64,000 nucleotides of DNA from Diadophis punctatus similis. Its lineage: Eukaryota > Chordata > Lepidosauria > Squamata > Dipsadidae. Of the stretch, positions 44,585 to 56,775 are shown piece after piece. The stretch spans positions 4,201,001-4,265,000 of the forward strand of contig JALIGW010000016.1 in the NCBI GenBank assembly GCA_023053685.1, written 5' to 3'. Below the pieces are notes generated by a model. It saw nothing but the letters and a program-made list of their open reading frames with translations, had not been told where the DNA came from and searched no databases. A program made the translations under genes and the position numbers. Position 1 is the stretch's first letter, and every line of letters begins with the position of its first letter.

Positions 44585-44822
44585 TAATAGCAATAGCAAC
44601 AGCACTTAGACTTATATACCTCTTCACATTGCTTTACAGTCCTCTCTAAGCGGTTTACAGAGTCAGCATATTGCCTCCAACAATCAGGGTCCTCATTTTA
44701 TTGACTTTGGAAGGATGGAAGGCTGAGTCAATGAGAATCGAACTGCTGAACTGCTGGCAATCGGCAGTCAGCAGAATTAGGCTGCAATACCCCATTCTAA
44801 CCTCTGCGCCACCATGGCTCAT
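44585..44822 (-). mobile_element. tRNA-derived SINE, minus strand
   Basis: AATAGCAATAGCAACAGCAC tail, TTTACAGAGTCAGCATATTG body, head CTCTGCGCCACCATGGCTC. Confidence 0.88.
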
Positions 44823-45404
44823 AAATCAAAACTAAATTAAATGTGTGGGTCTCTTCTGATGCTACTGTTGTCTCTATGAAATGCAAATGTTCATGAAGTG
44901 CCAATTAAATGTAGCAAGATGCAGAAATTACTCTATAGATTCTGAATGGAAACTTGCTGTATTGCCTCTATAATAACTATTTGTACTTGTTGTGTTGCCT
45001 CTATAATATCTATTTGTAATTAATTTGTGATCTTTGGCAAAAGATGTTCATTATGATCAAATAACTTAATTCTAGATCCTTTATTGAATAGGTATTGTGT
45101 GAAATTGTTTTAAACTCAGTTTCCACAGTTATGTTAAATAAGTTCAGATCTATTCTTTCTTTATTTTGAGCAGAAATGGTCATTTTATTCTGATTACCTA
45201 TTCTTTTTGACAGTTTTACACAAATATTGCTGCTGCTTTGGGCTGATTTTACCTGATTAATTATTATTTACATATCTATGCTTTTTATATTTTCAATTGT
45301 ACACATTTTTCAGAAAAGTAGTGCATAGTTTTTAACAAGCTAATATGTTCCTACAGACTTTTTGAAATCTAGGATGAAAAAAAATGCATTGAAAATAAAG
45401 GTGA
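44823..45404. other. Intergenic, no recognised element
   Basis: 582 bp, AT-rich. A local direct repeat 'tgttgcctctataat' occurs near 44957-45010. Confidence 0.5.
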
Positions 45405-45985
45405 TTTTTATCGTGGCTTATTTATTGTGTTAATACCACTTTATAATGCCTTGGTAAGGCCACACTTGGAATACTGCATTCAGTTTTGGTCGCCACGATG
45501 TAAAAAAGATGTAGAGACTCTAGAAAGAGTGCAGAGAAGAGCAGCAAAGATGATTAGGGGACTGGAGGCTAAAACATATGAAGAACGGTTGCAGGAACTG
45601 GGTATGTCTAGTTTAATGAAAAGAAGGACTAGGGGAGACATGATAGCAGTGTTCCAATATCTCAGGGGTTGCCACAAAGAAGAGGGAGTGAAGCTATTCT
45701 CCAAAGCACCTGAGGGCAGGACAAGAAGCAATGGGTGGAAACTAATCAAGGAGAGAAGCAACTTGGAACTAAGGAGAAATTTCCTGACGGTTCGAACAGT
45801 TAATCAATGGAACAGCTTGCCTCCAGAAGCTGTGAATGCTCCAACATTGGACATTTTTAAGAGGATGTTGGATAACCATTTGTCTGAGGTGGTGTAGGGT
45901 TTCCTGCCTGGGCAGGGGGTTGGACTAGAAGACCTCCAAGGTCCCTTCCAACTCTGTTATTATTTCTATTTCTATTTGTCACATT
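45405..45985 (+). mobile_element. CR1 LINE, 3' end, best-preserved copy
   Basis: A 156-codon frame (45427-45897) encodes MLIPLYNALVRPHLEYCIQF, LERVQRRAAKMIRGLEAKTY, MIAVFQYLRGCHKEEGVKLF and NQWNSLPPEAVN, the CR1 ORF2p C-terminus, followed by the 3' UTR GGTCCCTTCCAACTCTG and ATTTCT repeats. The open frame suggests recent insertion. Confidence 0.95.
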
Positions 45986-46460
45986 TTTTTGAAAAATAAT
46001 TGGAAGAATAATGAAAAACCACGATGACCATAGGAAAATTATGATACATGCATGCTAGACCCAAATATTTCATTAAAAGGAATCGTCATCCCTGGACTGA
46101 CAATGGACCGTTTCAGATTATTTCCATTGTATCAAGGACCAGATGGCGCCTGTGGAAGCATGCAGTAGCTGATCAAGTTTTAGCATCAGATCGTGTGAAT
46201 CCAAGGTGGAGAGAGGTTCTCAAGGTATTCTCAGGACCCAGATTCACAAGTGTGCTACAAAAATCAGTTCATCCCACATTTTTAGTTGCTCATTATTTTT
46301 TATTCTATAACTTTGATTAGAAACATCCCAAATGACCAGTCATAAGCTTGGTGGGATGGTTGCAAGGTTCATTTAGACTGCTCTCTATTGCTTTACTGTG
46401 CAGCGCTCCATTACATATGCAACCTTTACCTGTCATTTAACTAACAAGCACCATTGAATA
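45986..46460. other. Intergenic, no recognised element
   Basis: 475 bp; an open frame at 46048-46320 is unassigned. Confidence 0.45.
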
Positions 46461-46468
46461 ACGTAGAA

Positions 46469-46656
46469 CAGGGGTCCCCGACACCGGCCCATGGACTGGC
46501 ACCAATCCACGATATGTCAGAAACCGGGCTGTGCCAACAAGCAAAGCCCCATCTGCGGGATGCAGACAGCACAAGAAACCATGACCCCTCTGGTCCACGG
46601 AAAAACCTCTCACCACGGAACCAGTCCCTGGTGCCCAAATGGTTGGGGGGCTGCTG
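46469..46656. mobile_element. hAT-type element (CAGGGGTCCCCGACACCGG ends)
   Basis: Resembles vertebrate elements starting CAGGGGTCCCC and ending GGTTGGGG.CTGCTG. Imperfect 8-bp flanks ACGTAGAA / ATGTAGAG. Confidence 0.75.
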
Positions 46657-46680
46657 ATGTAGAGCAAAGTGAATAGGAAA

Positions 46681-47586
46681 TGTGATGACCCAGAGCACGG
46701 GACAGAGATAACACAAACAGCTGGCAGTTCAAACCGCCCCTTTATTGCTCCAAATCTCCCCAAACTCTCCCATGTTTCTGGCAAGTCCCAGAGCAGAGTG
46801 ATAACAAATCCCCACACAAACCTCAAGCAGCCTCTGGCTGCAACTAGTCCAGCCCAGCACTGTCTGCACCAAGGCTGCACGGCAATAAATCCCAAATGTA
46901 TTTGGCAAAACAAGAGCAAATCAAGGAGTTCAGGGAGCAAAAGATCCAGGTAATTAGTTCAGAATGCCAAAAAGAATGCAAGGACTCTTGGCAAGTTCAA
47001 ACGTTGGTGCGCAACACTTCAGGAACTCAGCATTTGTTCCAGTGGTGGGTTGCTACTGATTCGCTATGGATCGGGCGAACTGGTAGCAGCGGCAGGAGGC
47101 ACCACCCACCTGCCTGGACATCTCTGCGCATGCGCAGAAGCGCCCCGCACGCACACGCACACCGAATAGCGAACCAGTAGCGAAGGTAATTGAAACCCAC
47201 TACTGGTTTGTTCCAAACAAATGCCCCTTCCCACAGTGTCTCTTTAAGTCTCATTCCCCAGGTGTGCCTGGTGAAGATGGGCAGGGCACCTTCCTCGCGA
47301 GTAGCCTGCTCCATCTGCGCTGATCATGCCTTCTCTGCACTCTCTGAGTCCTTGCATCAGTAGGAGATGGTTCTTGCTCCTCCTCGTCTGAGCTCTGTCT
47401 CTCCTCTTTATCCTGCCTCTGTTCCTCCCTGCCTGCAGGCCTTACTAATTCCGAAAAGCCTTGCCTGGACTGACTCTGCCCTTCCCCAGTTTCCTCCAGG
47501 GCCAACGGAGCTGCCCTCTCACTCGCTGTCAGTTCTTGTGCCAGCTCATCTTCCACAGCAGATTCAGACTCCGATGGGGGCATGAC
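46681..47586 (-). repeat. Solo LTR, minus strand, interrupted by a hAT element
   Basis: About 730 bp excluding the insertion. Minus strand starts TGTCATGCCCCCATCGGAG and ends GGGTCATCACA (TG..CA), with AATAAA (46742-46747 complement) near the 3' side. Gypsy/retroviral type not determined. No internal coding region. Confidence 0.72.
47040..47205. mobile_element. hAT-type element (family A) inside the solo LTR
   Basis: CAGTGGTGGGTTGCTACTG ... TTGAAACCCACTACTG. Target duplication ATTTGTTC/GTTTGTTC (47032-47039, 47206-47213). Confidence 0.92.
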
Positions 47587-48178
47587 ATGAACAATAAAGA
47601 AGGGAAGAGCAACACTGCAACCAAGTTACTGCAATCAATCGCACCAGAAAGTAATCCTTGGACTACATAAAAACATAGCTCCCTCAAGTAATAAAAAGAG
47701 CACCAATATGGCCACTCAGAACCCATTGTTAGCAAAACAGTGGAACAACTTTAACACATTTATTTGAGACACATTTATTCCTATTTCTAAAACACAGATC
47801 TTTCAAATATGCATTAAATCTGAGTTTAAAAATCAGATCTAACCATGTTTTCAGAAAAGTACTGTGCCTGGGTAGGTGAGCAGCTGCATCAAGCTTGGCT
47901 AACACATTCCAGGCAGATGCTTTTGCAAAATCCAGATGCCTTGTCTTCCCTATATAGCCCAAGCCAAAATGGCCTGGGGGTCAGTGCCCAGTGCCCAGGG
48001 GAAAGGGGGCATACTTGCAGCAGCTAAAAATGGCCAGCAGGAGTTGGGCAGATCCAAATTTGTAAATGCATCATCAACAAGTCATCGATGAGTTGTTGGT
48101 TGTAGATCATGTCTCTGGCAAGATTTGTACTGGAGGTTGGGGGTGGTGTTGGAAGGAAATACTCCTTTAAACTGGAAG
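47587..48178. other. Intergenic, no recognised element
   Basis: 592 bp, nothing recognised. Confidence 0.5.
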
Positions 48179-48186
48179 CATTAAAC

Positions 48187-48303
48187 CAGGGGTCCCCAAA
48201 CTTGGCAACTTTAAGACTTGTGGACTTCAACAGCATAGCTGGCTGGAGAATTCTGGGAGTTGAAGTCCACAAGTCTTAAAGTTGCCAAGTTTGAAGACCT
48301 CTG
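48187..48303. mobile_element. hAT-type palindromic mini-element (family B)
   Basis: CAGGGGTCCCCAAACTTGGC ... CAAGTTTGAAGACCTCTG. Perfect target duplication CATTAAAC (48179-48186, 48304-48311). Confidence 0.96.
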
Positions 48304-48675
48304 CATTAAACACAAACTGAAGTTGCCTCCCTAATGGACTGGAGACGAGACACAGGCAACATGATATAGGCCATCCTTTCGAAATGCTTAGCATGGTATC
48401 TTAGTGAGAACTGAAAATGAGGCTGGTATTAGGCACATTCTATCCAGCCTGCAAAACTTCAGAAAACCACTAGATGGTAAGAAAGTAACACAAAAAAAAC
48501 CTTTTCATTGCTACCTAAGAGCCACCTATATTTGTACTGCTCACATATCATGTGATTTAAATGTGTTCCTAAAATGAAGACATTTTAAAAAGAGGGTTTG
48601 TATCCCTTCTGCATTAAATTCTCTGGGAGCTTTCTCCAGTTGCATTTCTCCATGGTTAATGGAGAAGGTATGGAA

Positions 48676-48990
48676 CAGGGATAGGTTCTAACTTACCTCG
48701 CTGCTGGTTTGCTTCCTCCCGTGCCGCGTAGGCACGCAGGCGCTGTGCGGCCGCGCTGTGTGGCCGCATGCGCAGTGCTAAAAACTCAGCTTCTGCGCAT
48801 GCGCAGAAGCAAAATACAGCTGCTGCGTGTGCGCAGAAGCTAAAAACAAGATGGCGCCGCCTATGGCGCCACCAAGAGAGCCGGTTCAGGGGCGTGGCCA
48901 GCCAGCCATCGCTCCCTGTTCAGTGAGCGGGGGGAAATTCCCACTACCGGTTCTAAAGAACCGATCCAAACCGGGAGGAACCCACCTCTG
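48676..48990. mobile_element. hAT-type element (family A), complete
   Basis: CAGGGATAGGTTCTAACTTA ... GGAGGAACCCACCTCTG. Perfect target duplication GTATGGAA (48668-48675, 48991-48998). Several TGCGCATGCGCAGAAGC palindromes. Confidence 0.94.
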
Positions 48991-48998
48991 GTATGGAA

Positions 48999-49836
48999 CA
49001 CTGAATTTCTCAGTTATTTGTTTTGACTTAACATTTATGCCTAAGCAGAATTTAGAACTCAGGCAGTAATAATGTACAGCATAGGCTTTGAAGCTAGTAG
49101 AAAAAGCATTTTCATGAAAAGACATGTCCACCAAAGATTACTTGGTGTGGCCAATGGTGCAAATATAGTATGATGAGATATAATATTGAACGTTCAGCCC
49201 TTTGTTTGACAGGATGTTGGATGTCTAAATGGAGCAAAATGTATACCTTTTAAGAATCCAGAAACTTAATGCAACTGTTTTGATCCTTATTCCAGTGATA
49301 AAAGAGAGGGCTATATGAACAAAAAGTAATTTTTTTTTCTTCAGAGATAAAACATAATAAGGGAATTGTGAATTGTATTTCTATCTGGTCATTGACCATA
49401 ATACATGATTTGTCGTTGCGATTGTATACCAAAGAAGCAATGACTCCCTCAATCTTTATCTCAGTAGCTGTATGTACAATCCCACCTCTTCCTAATATGT
49501 CTCATGTAGTAGATTAATGCAGCAGGAGACTTGACCTAAATTCATTCGTTCGTTTTCTTCAGTGCTTGATTGGCACTAGGTGAAAGAGTGCCCATTTCAC
49601 TTGTTTTTACACATTCAAACACAAGGTGGTGCTGGAAGATCATTTTTGACAGGTGGAGTTTGGGTTTTTGATTATTTTTTTAAGGTTGTGGTTATCAGAG
49701 GTTTGGTAGAAAAATCAATATTTTGTATATACTGTACCTTTCTATTTCCAAAGAGAGTTGTAAAGAGCTAGTTGGTTTAAAGGTGGTGGATTTAAAGCAC
49801 AATAACCCTCATTGGTTTCCAAAATTGCGAATAATA
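48999..49836. other. Intergenic, no recognised element
   Basis: 838 bp, nothing recognised. Confidence 0.5.
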
Positions 49837-50029
<193 letters not shown>

Positions 50030-50120
50030 CTACACTGCCCATCTCACCTAAGTGACTCTGGGGGCGTACAATAAAAACATATCACAGTGCAAAAGAATAA
50101 ATAAGAACAAAGTTAAAAAC
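50030..50120 (-). mobile_element. L2-type LINE, extreme 3' end
   Basis: Plus strand CTACACTGCCCATCTCACC ... GACTCTGGGGGCGTACAAT, the terminal segment matching the 12103-12180 element end. Confidence 0.7.
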
Positions 50121-51474
50121 AAGGTTTAAAAGGTGGGATTGCAGTATCAAACGTTAACAAGTTAACAAGGTATAGAGAATACCATTCCACCAGCATATCA
50201 CTCTTTGACCTCCAAGCCAATTGCCAGAGTTATATCTTAACACTCTTTCTGAGTGATTGTAAAAAAATGATTCTGTTCTCACTTTTTAAATGTTAGGGTT
50301 CATAACAGCTTTATAAATATTATGGTAGCAAATTATAGTTCACCAAATTCCGTGGAAGTTCTACGTTGTCTCTAATACAACAAATTATACTTGTCTTTTA
50401 AAGCCATTTATAACAGAATTTTCCACTGGGTAAAGGGATGTAGGACTACAGATTTTGGAATGTCTAAATACTATTAGCCAGGTATAAATAAGACATGTGG
50501 AAGGTTGGGTGGATCAGCTAAAAATGGAAACATCTTTTGGTTCAAAGAACATAATAATTAGGGAAAAGGAAGCAATAACTTCTTGAAAATGTCCAATACA
50601 TTTATGCAGCTTTCTGCAACTTTCCATCTCTCCTCCCTTCCATGGCATCTTCCAACCAAGGTGGACATCCCAATCACCCAACATCTTCAGTTGAGAGGAT
50701 GCTAGACCACAGTATCAAATCACTGAAGAGTTAAGATTTGCCATCCTTGATCTTTACAATACTTTCCTTTTCTAAAAATCAATTAACTAATTAGGAAAGC
50801 TGGATTTAGATCCCTCCATTTCAAGAAGTTGGAAGCAATCTTCCCTGGAATTCTATTCTGTACGAGATAAAACCCTGTAGGCAAAAAATAGCCCATGAGC
50901 CAGATAACTGGTGGCTAGGCAAAAGGCTTTCTTGCTTAAAGTATTGAGAATGGATGATGCTTCAGTAAGAGATACTCTATCAAACAAGTTGCTACAACCT
51001 GGAATCCAAATAACCAATAGAGAAGAAAAGTAATTCCACCAACCTGGAATTAATTTTACCTAAGCTGCAAAAAGCTTAGACAGTGAATATTAAATAAAGG
51101 ATAAAATTGGAACAAATACTTTAATTTATTTTCTTATTTGCATTGTTGTGCTACAGAAGGATTCTTTTATATTGATTTCTACTGTTCTGTTCTCCAAAGA
51201 GAAGTTGCTATAGGAATTTATTACCCAAGAGAAGAATTTTTTAATGAAATTCTAATTGGTGAAGTATGATAATTCTGTATTTCTTTAACTACAAAGTTGC
51301 CAAGATGGGTGAATGAATTATAACTGCGCACAGAAGATGTGCTGTACCTTAACTAAAATTACTTTCTTAGAAACCTAAGCAATACCTATAAGTATTCAGG
51401 CAAGGCTAATCAACCTGAACTGGCTGCCTCATTTCTAGAACAGGGATTTCTGTGCATGCATAGAAACTGCTTTT
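50121..51474. other. Intergenic, no recognised element
   Basis: 1.35 kb without recognisable genes or repeats. Confidence 0.5.
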
Positions 51475-51685
51475 TTGAAGCACCTGAAGGAAAAACCAGA
51501 AGGAATGGATGGAACCTAATAAAGGAGAGAACCAACCTAGAACGAAGGAGAAGTTTCCTGACAGAACCATTCATCAGTGGAACGGCTTCCCTCCAGAAGT
51601 TGTGGGTGCTCCAACACTGGAGGCTTTTAAGAAGAGATTGGACAACCATTTGCGTCCCCTGTTTGAGCAGGGGGTTGGACTAGAA

Positions 51686-52025
51686 CAGGGATCAGCAACC
51701 TTAAACACTCAGAGAGCCATTTGGACCCGTTTCCCACAGAAAAGAAAACACCAGGAACCACAAAACCCTTCCCGTGCCTGACTATTTCCTGAGCGGCCAC
51801 AAACTAGCATATATAGTTGAATTAAAGATTCTGTTTTCTTCTGAAACTTTTATTTTCTTGGATTTATCAATGGTTGGCCTACCGGGGGTCAAAAAGCTTA
51901 ATAAATTGTGCGTTGGTGGGTGTCACATATTGGCAGTTGTGATGCATATTTTGAGCGACAGGGAGCCGCAGCAGAGGGATGAAAGAGCCACATGCGGCTC
52001 CAGAGCCACGGGTTGCTGACCCCTG
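51686..52025. mobile_element. hAT-type element (family D)
   Basis: CAGGGATCAGCAACCTTAAA ... GGTTGCTGACCCCTG. Perfect target duplication GACTAGAA (51678-51685, 52026-52033). Interior AATTAAAGATTCTGTTTTC and a sequence ending GAGCGACAGGGAGCCGCAG. Confidence 0.96.
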
Positions 52026-52042
52026 GACTAGAACACCTAGAA

Positions 52043-52299
52043 CAGCGGTTCTCAACCTGGGGGTCATGACCCCTTTGGGGGTCGAACGACCCTTTCCCAG
52101 GGGTTGGGAGACTTCGCCTGGACGCCGCCATTTGGGTTCTTTTACCCTCTGCGCATGCGGAGAACGCTTTGCGTATGCTCAGAGGGTAAAAGAACTCAAA
52201 TGGCAGTGGCGGGGCAGGGGTCACAGCGGCGGGGTGTGTCGCGGCGGGGTCGCGAGGGCGAGTCGCGAGTCGCGGCATTAGGAAGGTTGAGAACCACTG
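52043..52299. mobile_element. hAT-type element (family F, CAGCGGTTCTCAACC ends)
   Basis: CAGCGGTTCTCAACCTGGGG ... AGGTTGAGAACCACTG. Perfect target duplication ACCTAGAA (52035-52042, 52300-52307). Confidence 0.96.
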
Positions 52300-52315
52300 A
52301 CCTAGAAGATCCCTT

Positions 52316-53714
52316 CATTATTCAATTAGTTAAGCAAAGTGAAGTGGCATGGACATTTCATGGCTTAGAAGCAGAGAGATGCTTCTCTTCATTAAGGTGC
52401 TTTCTCCAGAAGTGTGAAGCATCACTTTAAAAGTTTGCACAACCCTAGTGAATTCTTTCATTGTCAAAATATCTCTGCAATGTCTACTTTTTGCCATGCT
52501 TAATGTCAATCTGAGGATTAAACATAGTATGGAAACTCCTCCCTTTGGCCTTTTAAGTATGAGTAACCAAGAAGGCTGCAGAATTATGGAAAGAGGTGAA
52601 CAAAATGTAACATCATCCATAGAACCTTCCATCGTCTTCGACAAGCAACACAGCTCAGAAGCACTACCAAGAGAAAAGAAAAACGGGGAACATTTCAAGC
52701 AAGCTGAAAAGAAGTAAGGAAAAGTATAATCTCTTTCTCGGGTTAAAAAAAAGGCTTTTGAGAAATTGCAACACAAAGTTCAGGACAGAGTCAAATTCAG
52801 AAAATAGTCTTGTGGGTTTCATAAAGGTAGGAAAAAAAGCATTTTAAAGGCAAAGGTTCTAGAGCAGCTCTTTCCAATAAGGAAGTTAGGAGAGAGAAAA
52901 AACACAGACTCCTAAGAAGAGGCAGCTAATCCCTCTGGATCTTGGCAGCAATTTACGCCTTTTTTTCCTCCACAGATTTCCATGTAGCTAGTACTCCACC
53001 TCTGTTTACCATTGTGTTTATTACCCAAGACTGAACTGTAAAATGCCATGATATGTTTTCCATAAGTGGAAAAAGTTCAGGAAGCAAAAGAGAAAGACGC
53101 GTGGGAAATGAGTATTTGAAACAAATTGGTGAAATGATGATACAACTAATCCACAAAAGAAATTTTTCTTCTTCTTCTTTTGGATAGCTTATAGGGAGTT
53201 TATAACTTAGAGGAATTGTCCAAATTGGGTTGAGATAGTATTAAACTTCCTATTGCCATATTCTGCCTATGGTACAGCAGAGTTGACTTGAGATGCTACT
53301 ATTTCAGCTCTCAAAACTTGGCTGTTGAGTTGTGCTCCCACCTTGGAATGGGTACCCATCGTTTAAAATGAGTTCAGCTGACATCAATAGGATTTCCTTC
53401 CTGGGAAATGAGTTTAGGTCCAGGATGTCATAAAAGCAAAGGAAATAACCTGGAACATTTTTCTTGGAGGGAGGCACTTACCCCGGGGGGGGGGGGGGAG
53501 GAGTTCCCAGGCTCTAATTTCTAGTTAGTTGTGGATCTTTGACCAGTCATTAAAGATCGGATGGAATTGAAACGTTGAAAAATGAACCTCAAATAATTCA
53601 TTTCTATACCAAATGTTGTTATTCTTGTTTTTTTCCAGGGATGGCAAGGCTGATAGGAGCTTAAGAGAGTTGCAGCCTGCTAGTTTTGCCATTATGGAAT
53701 TATAAGATAAATAT
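52316..53714. other. Intergenic, unassigned
   Basis: 1.4 kb. A 148-codon minus-strand frame at 52330-52776 is open but has no recognised domain. A run of 14 G lies at 53485-53498. Confidence 0.45.
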
Positions 53715-53890
53715 TTGTCTGATTTATTTATTTTATTTATTTATTTATTTTTGTCAAGTACGTGTTGGTAATATACATAGATATAACATTGTTTATGTAC
53801 ATAAGATGGGTACTGATAAGAGGGAACATTAGGACAGGGACGGTAGGCACGCTGGTGCACTTATGCACGCCCCTTACTTCTTTAGAATAA
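53715..53890 (-). mobile_element. Non-LTR retrotransposon 3' UTR (family of 9408-10217)
   Basis: (ATTT)n then TTTTTGTCAAGTACGTGTTG, GGACAGGGACGGTAGGCACG and TTATGCACGCCCCTTAC, the complement of the 28400-28535 element end. Confidence 0.85.
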
Positions 53891-54339
53891 GGAACTTGAA
53901 TTTGTTGTGAAAAGAATGTGTAATGCACTGAATCAAGGTAAACATGAATGTTTATGCTTTTCATTCATCACTTTCAATTTCATATGCTGCAAAAGAAGTC
54001 AGACATATTGCACTCTTAGCTGTTTATTCTGATTACGGAATTATCACAGTTTCTCTTTTTGCACAATGCATTAACAGACTGATTAAATAGGTTAGGTTTA
54101 TACAACACACTACGGCTGCTACCCCACTGCTCATAAGCTAATCAAGATTGATTGACATGAAATAACTTTAGCATTTGATTGCAAATGCTGCTACTCTGGC
54201 TTTACTTAACTATACACTTAATATGTAAAATACTACGGCTTTACCCAAGCTGGTTAAAAGTACTGTGTGAACACAGCTAAGAATTATCCAGTGGGATTAC
54301 ACAGTTATCCCAATGAGATCATAGTCTGAGAAGAGTAAT
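53891..54339. other. Intergenic, no recognised element
   Basis: 449 bp, nothing recognised. Confidence 0.45.
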
Positions 54340-54480
54340 GAGTTCTAGTCCCACCTCATCCATGAAAGCCAGCTGGCAGACTTTGGGCCAGTCACCATCT
54401 CTCAACCCAACCTGCCTCACAGGATTGTTGTTGTTGTGAAAATAGGAGAAAAGGAGTGTTGATTATGTTGGCCGTTTTGA
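54340..54480 (+). mobile_element. MIR-like SINE fragment
   Basis: GAGTTCTAGTCCCACCTCATC ... TTTGGGCCAGTCACCATCTC ... CCTCACAGGATTGTTGTTG, a CORE-SINE-type body common in reptiles. Confidence 0.65.
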
Positions 54481-54569
54481 GTTATATGCATAAATAATAA
54501 ATGTGGGAGATATGTGTGTGTACTGTTTATGTATATGTATGTGTATGTATACATATATACATTCATATC

Positions 54570-54690
54570 AGAGGTGGGTTCCTACCGGTTCTAATCAGTT
54601 CTTTAGAACCGTTAGTAAACTGGTTACTAACGGTTCTGTTGGTGCTGATCCATGGGCGCCGCCATCTTGGCACGCCCGGCGCAACACTGA
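54570..54690. mobile_element. hAT-type element (family A), right end missing
   Basis: Begins CAGAGGTGGGTTCCTACCGG. Two AACGGTTCT/AGAACCGTT inverted words follow. Runs into (CA)n without the canonical right terminus. Confidence 0.75.
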
Positions 54691-54692
54691 GC

Positions 54693-54747
54693 AAATACAC
54701 ACACACACACACACATACAAACATAAATACATACATACATACATACA
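54693..54747. repeat. (CA)n and (CATA)n arrays
   Basis: About 12 CA units, then ATACATAC repeats, next to the truncated hAT end. Confidence 0.93.
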
Positions 54748-54769
54748 CTTATGCATATGCAATGCATAT

Positions 54770-54941
54770 CAGTAGTAGGTTCTGAATTAGTTTGTCACCG
54801 GTTCGTTCGCGCGCGTGATGCTTCTGTGCATGCGCAGAAGAGTCCCAAGCGGGTGGGCGGAGCCTACCGCTGCCGCCATTACCGGTTTGCCGCCATTACC
54901 GGTTCTAAGAACCAGTCCAAACCGGGAGCAACCCACCGCTG
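54770..54941. mobile_element. hAT-type element (family A), complete
   Basis: CAGTAGTAGGTTCTGAATTA ... GGAGCAACCCACCGCTG. Perfect target duplication ATGCATAT (54762-54769, 54942-54949). Confidence 0.95.
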
Positions 54942-54949
54942 ATGCATAT

Positions 54950-56324
54950 GCATATACATATACAGTCCAATACATGTAGAACTGCAAATATCCTCTTTCT
55001 GATCCCACAAGACATCCATGCTGCTTCTAGACCATCAAAATCCTCTAACAAGCAGAACTTGAAAACAGAATCACCACATAGCATTTATCTGCAACATACA
55101 GAGGATTATGAGAAGCAACCATCACTAAGAGCCACTGGTTCCTCAATCTATGTGTGAATCCTCTGAGTTTTTAGAACTTCTCTCCCAACTTTAAAAACAT
55201 TTAAATTGATGGTCATCAGCGTAATGACAATTAATTTCATGCCTCCCTCTGTATCAACTTTGACATCCATGTCTTCTACTTTTGTCCGTCCAGGCAGGTG
55301 TATTTTTTTATTTATTTTTAAACCTGTCCTCTGTTCACATCACGTAGCCCAAGTATGCAAGTTTTAGCTAGCTGCACCTCAGGAAGGCTGTCAGCCTTTA
55401 TATACTGTAGATTCTAACTAGTTGGGGGAAGATATTCCGTCCCTGAAGAGAACGTAAAGAAAAGTGAGTTTCTGTAACAGGGCCTCACCTTCTCTGGACA
55501 CCTCCATCGGGACCATACACGTTTCTTTGTAATGAAGTTGCTTAGAGATCATCCATTCATGCCCAACTATGCCAGTTCTGTAGTTTTTTCCAGCCAGTTT
55601 TGGTTCACTGCTCGATAAACTGGCCCTGGGATCTCAAGGCGTGTATTTCAACAATCCCCAATATCATCCCCAGGATAACAGTATTGGCTTATTCTGCAAC
55701 ATAATCTACATCAAAGCCTCCGGGGTAGCTAGCTTGAAAAGGGCCAAGATGCTTTTTAACTTCTTATCAGTCCTGTGCTTAAGGGTAGTCATAAATTCCA
55801 CAAGTCGCTCTCCCACAGGGTCCCTCCTTTGCTTCTCCTCCTCCTCCTCCTCCTCCTCCTCCTGCTTGGCCACCAAAGGCATGCAGAGAGTGGGTTTTTT
55901 TTTTAAAGGACTTGCAAATAACATTGCAGAGGAAAGATCGGAGGCAGTTCTGGCAGGAGCCAAGCTGCCACAGGGAATGAAAAGGGACGATCTGGTTCCG
56001 ATAAATGCAAATCCCACATAGAGTTCTCCCTGCTGAATACAACATATTTTCCTCCTGCTTTCACTCTGGTCAGATTCGCAAAGCATGCCAGATAAGCTCA
56101 AACAGAGTTGGGTAGTTTGGGAGTGAGTCGTGGGAACCCAGTCTTCCCCTCGGCATGCGGTGTGAACCAAGTCATTGCATTCGGTCCCAATAAGGTTTAT
56201 TTTAAGGGATTGACTCATAACCCAGATTTTAGCATGGTGGATAAACACTATCTATTGAGGCTTAATTTATTTACTTATTAGATTAATACCCTAATTTTTT
56301 GTTCAGGAGTTCAAGGCAGCAGAT
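54950..56324. other. Intergenic, unassigned
   Basis: 1.37 kb. (TCC)n at 55836-55862. A 180-codon minus-strand frame (55706-56248) spans it and is interrupted only by compositional repeats; no domain recognised. Confidence 0.45.
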
Positions 56325-56592
56325 ATAATTTATTTATTTATTTAATTTTATTTATTTTTGTGAGATTTATATACCGCCTCACAGTGCAAGCACTCTCTAA
56401 GCGGTTTACACCAGTAAGCAATGTATATTTATATTGCCCCCAACAATCTGGGTCCTCATTTTACCTACCTCGGAAGGATGGAAGGCTGAGTCAACCTTGA
56501 GCCGGTGAGATTTGAACCGCTGACCTGCGGATCAGTGTCAGCTAAAGTGGCCTGCAGTACCTGCCTCTAACCGCTGTGCCACCTCGGCTCTA
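56325..56592 (-). mobile_element. tRNA-derived SINE, full length, minus strand
   Basis: (ATTT)n tail, GAGATTTATATACCGCCTCA, GGAAGGATGGAAGGCTGAGT, reverse B box GAGATTTGAACCGC, head CTGTGCCACCTCGGCTC. A TATA-rich self-complementary stretch follows at 56593-56638. Confidence 0.92.
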
Positions 56593-56639
56593 AATACTAT
56601 AATAATATATAATATATTATATATTATAATCTATAATAC

Positions 56640-56775
56640 TGTTGCTTCCCCTTTTTCCACATAATAACAACGCTTTGAGGTAGGTTGGGCTCACTGAAGC
56701 CACCCAGTAAATATTTGTGGCTAAGGATGGACTTGAACCTCTGTCTTTCCAGTGCCAGACCCACACGTTAAACCC
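56640..56775 (-). mobile_element. MIR-like SINE fragment
   Basis: CTTTGAGGTAGGTTGGGCTC ... GGACTTGAACCTCTGTCTTT ... AGACCCACACGTTAAACC. Confidence 0.55.

Larger units (their letters stand above)
51475..52315 (+). mobile_element. CR1 LINE 3' end split by two hAT elements
   Basis: Encodes FEAPEGKTRRNGWNLIKERT then a frameshifted FLTEPFISGTA and the CR1 3' end GGGGGTTGGACTAGAA. The 3' end continues at 52026 (GACTAGAACACCTAGAA) and at 52300 (ACCTAGAAGATCCCTTC). Confidence 0.85.

Noticed and set aside
45427..45897. 156-codon frame as a host gene
   Set aside because: CR1 ORF2p C-terminus, repeated at four other places in the window.
54770..54941. Possible CRISPR-like or regulatory palindrome cluster
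   Set aside because: Vertebrate DNA. The inverted ends with an 8-bp target duplication identify a hAT short element.
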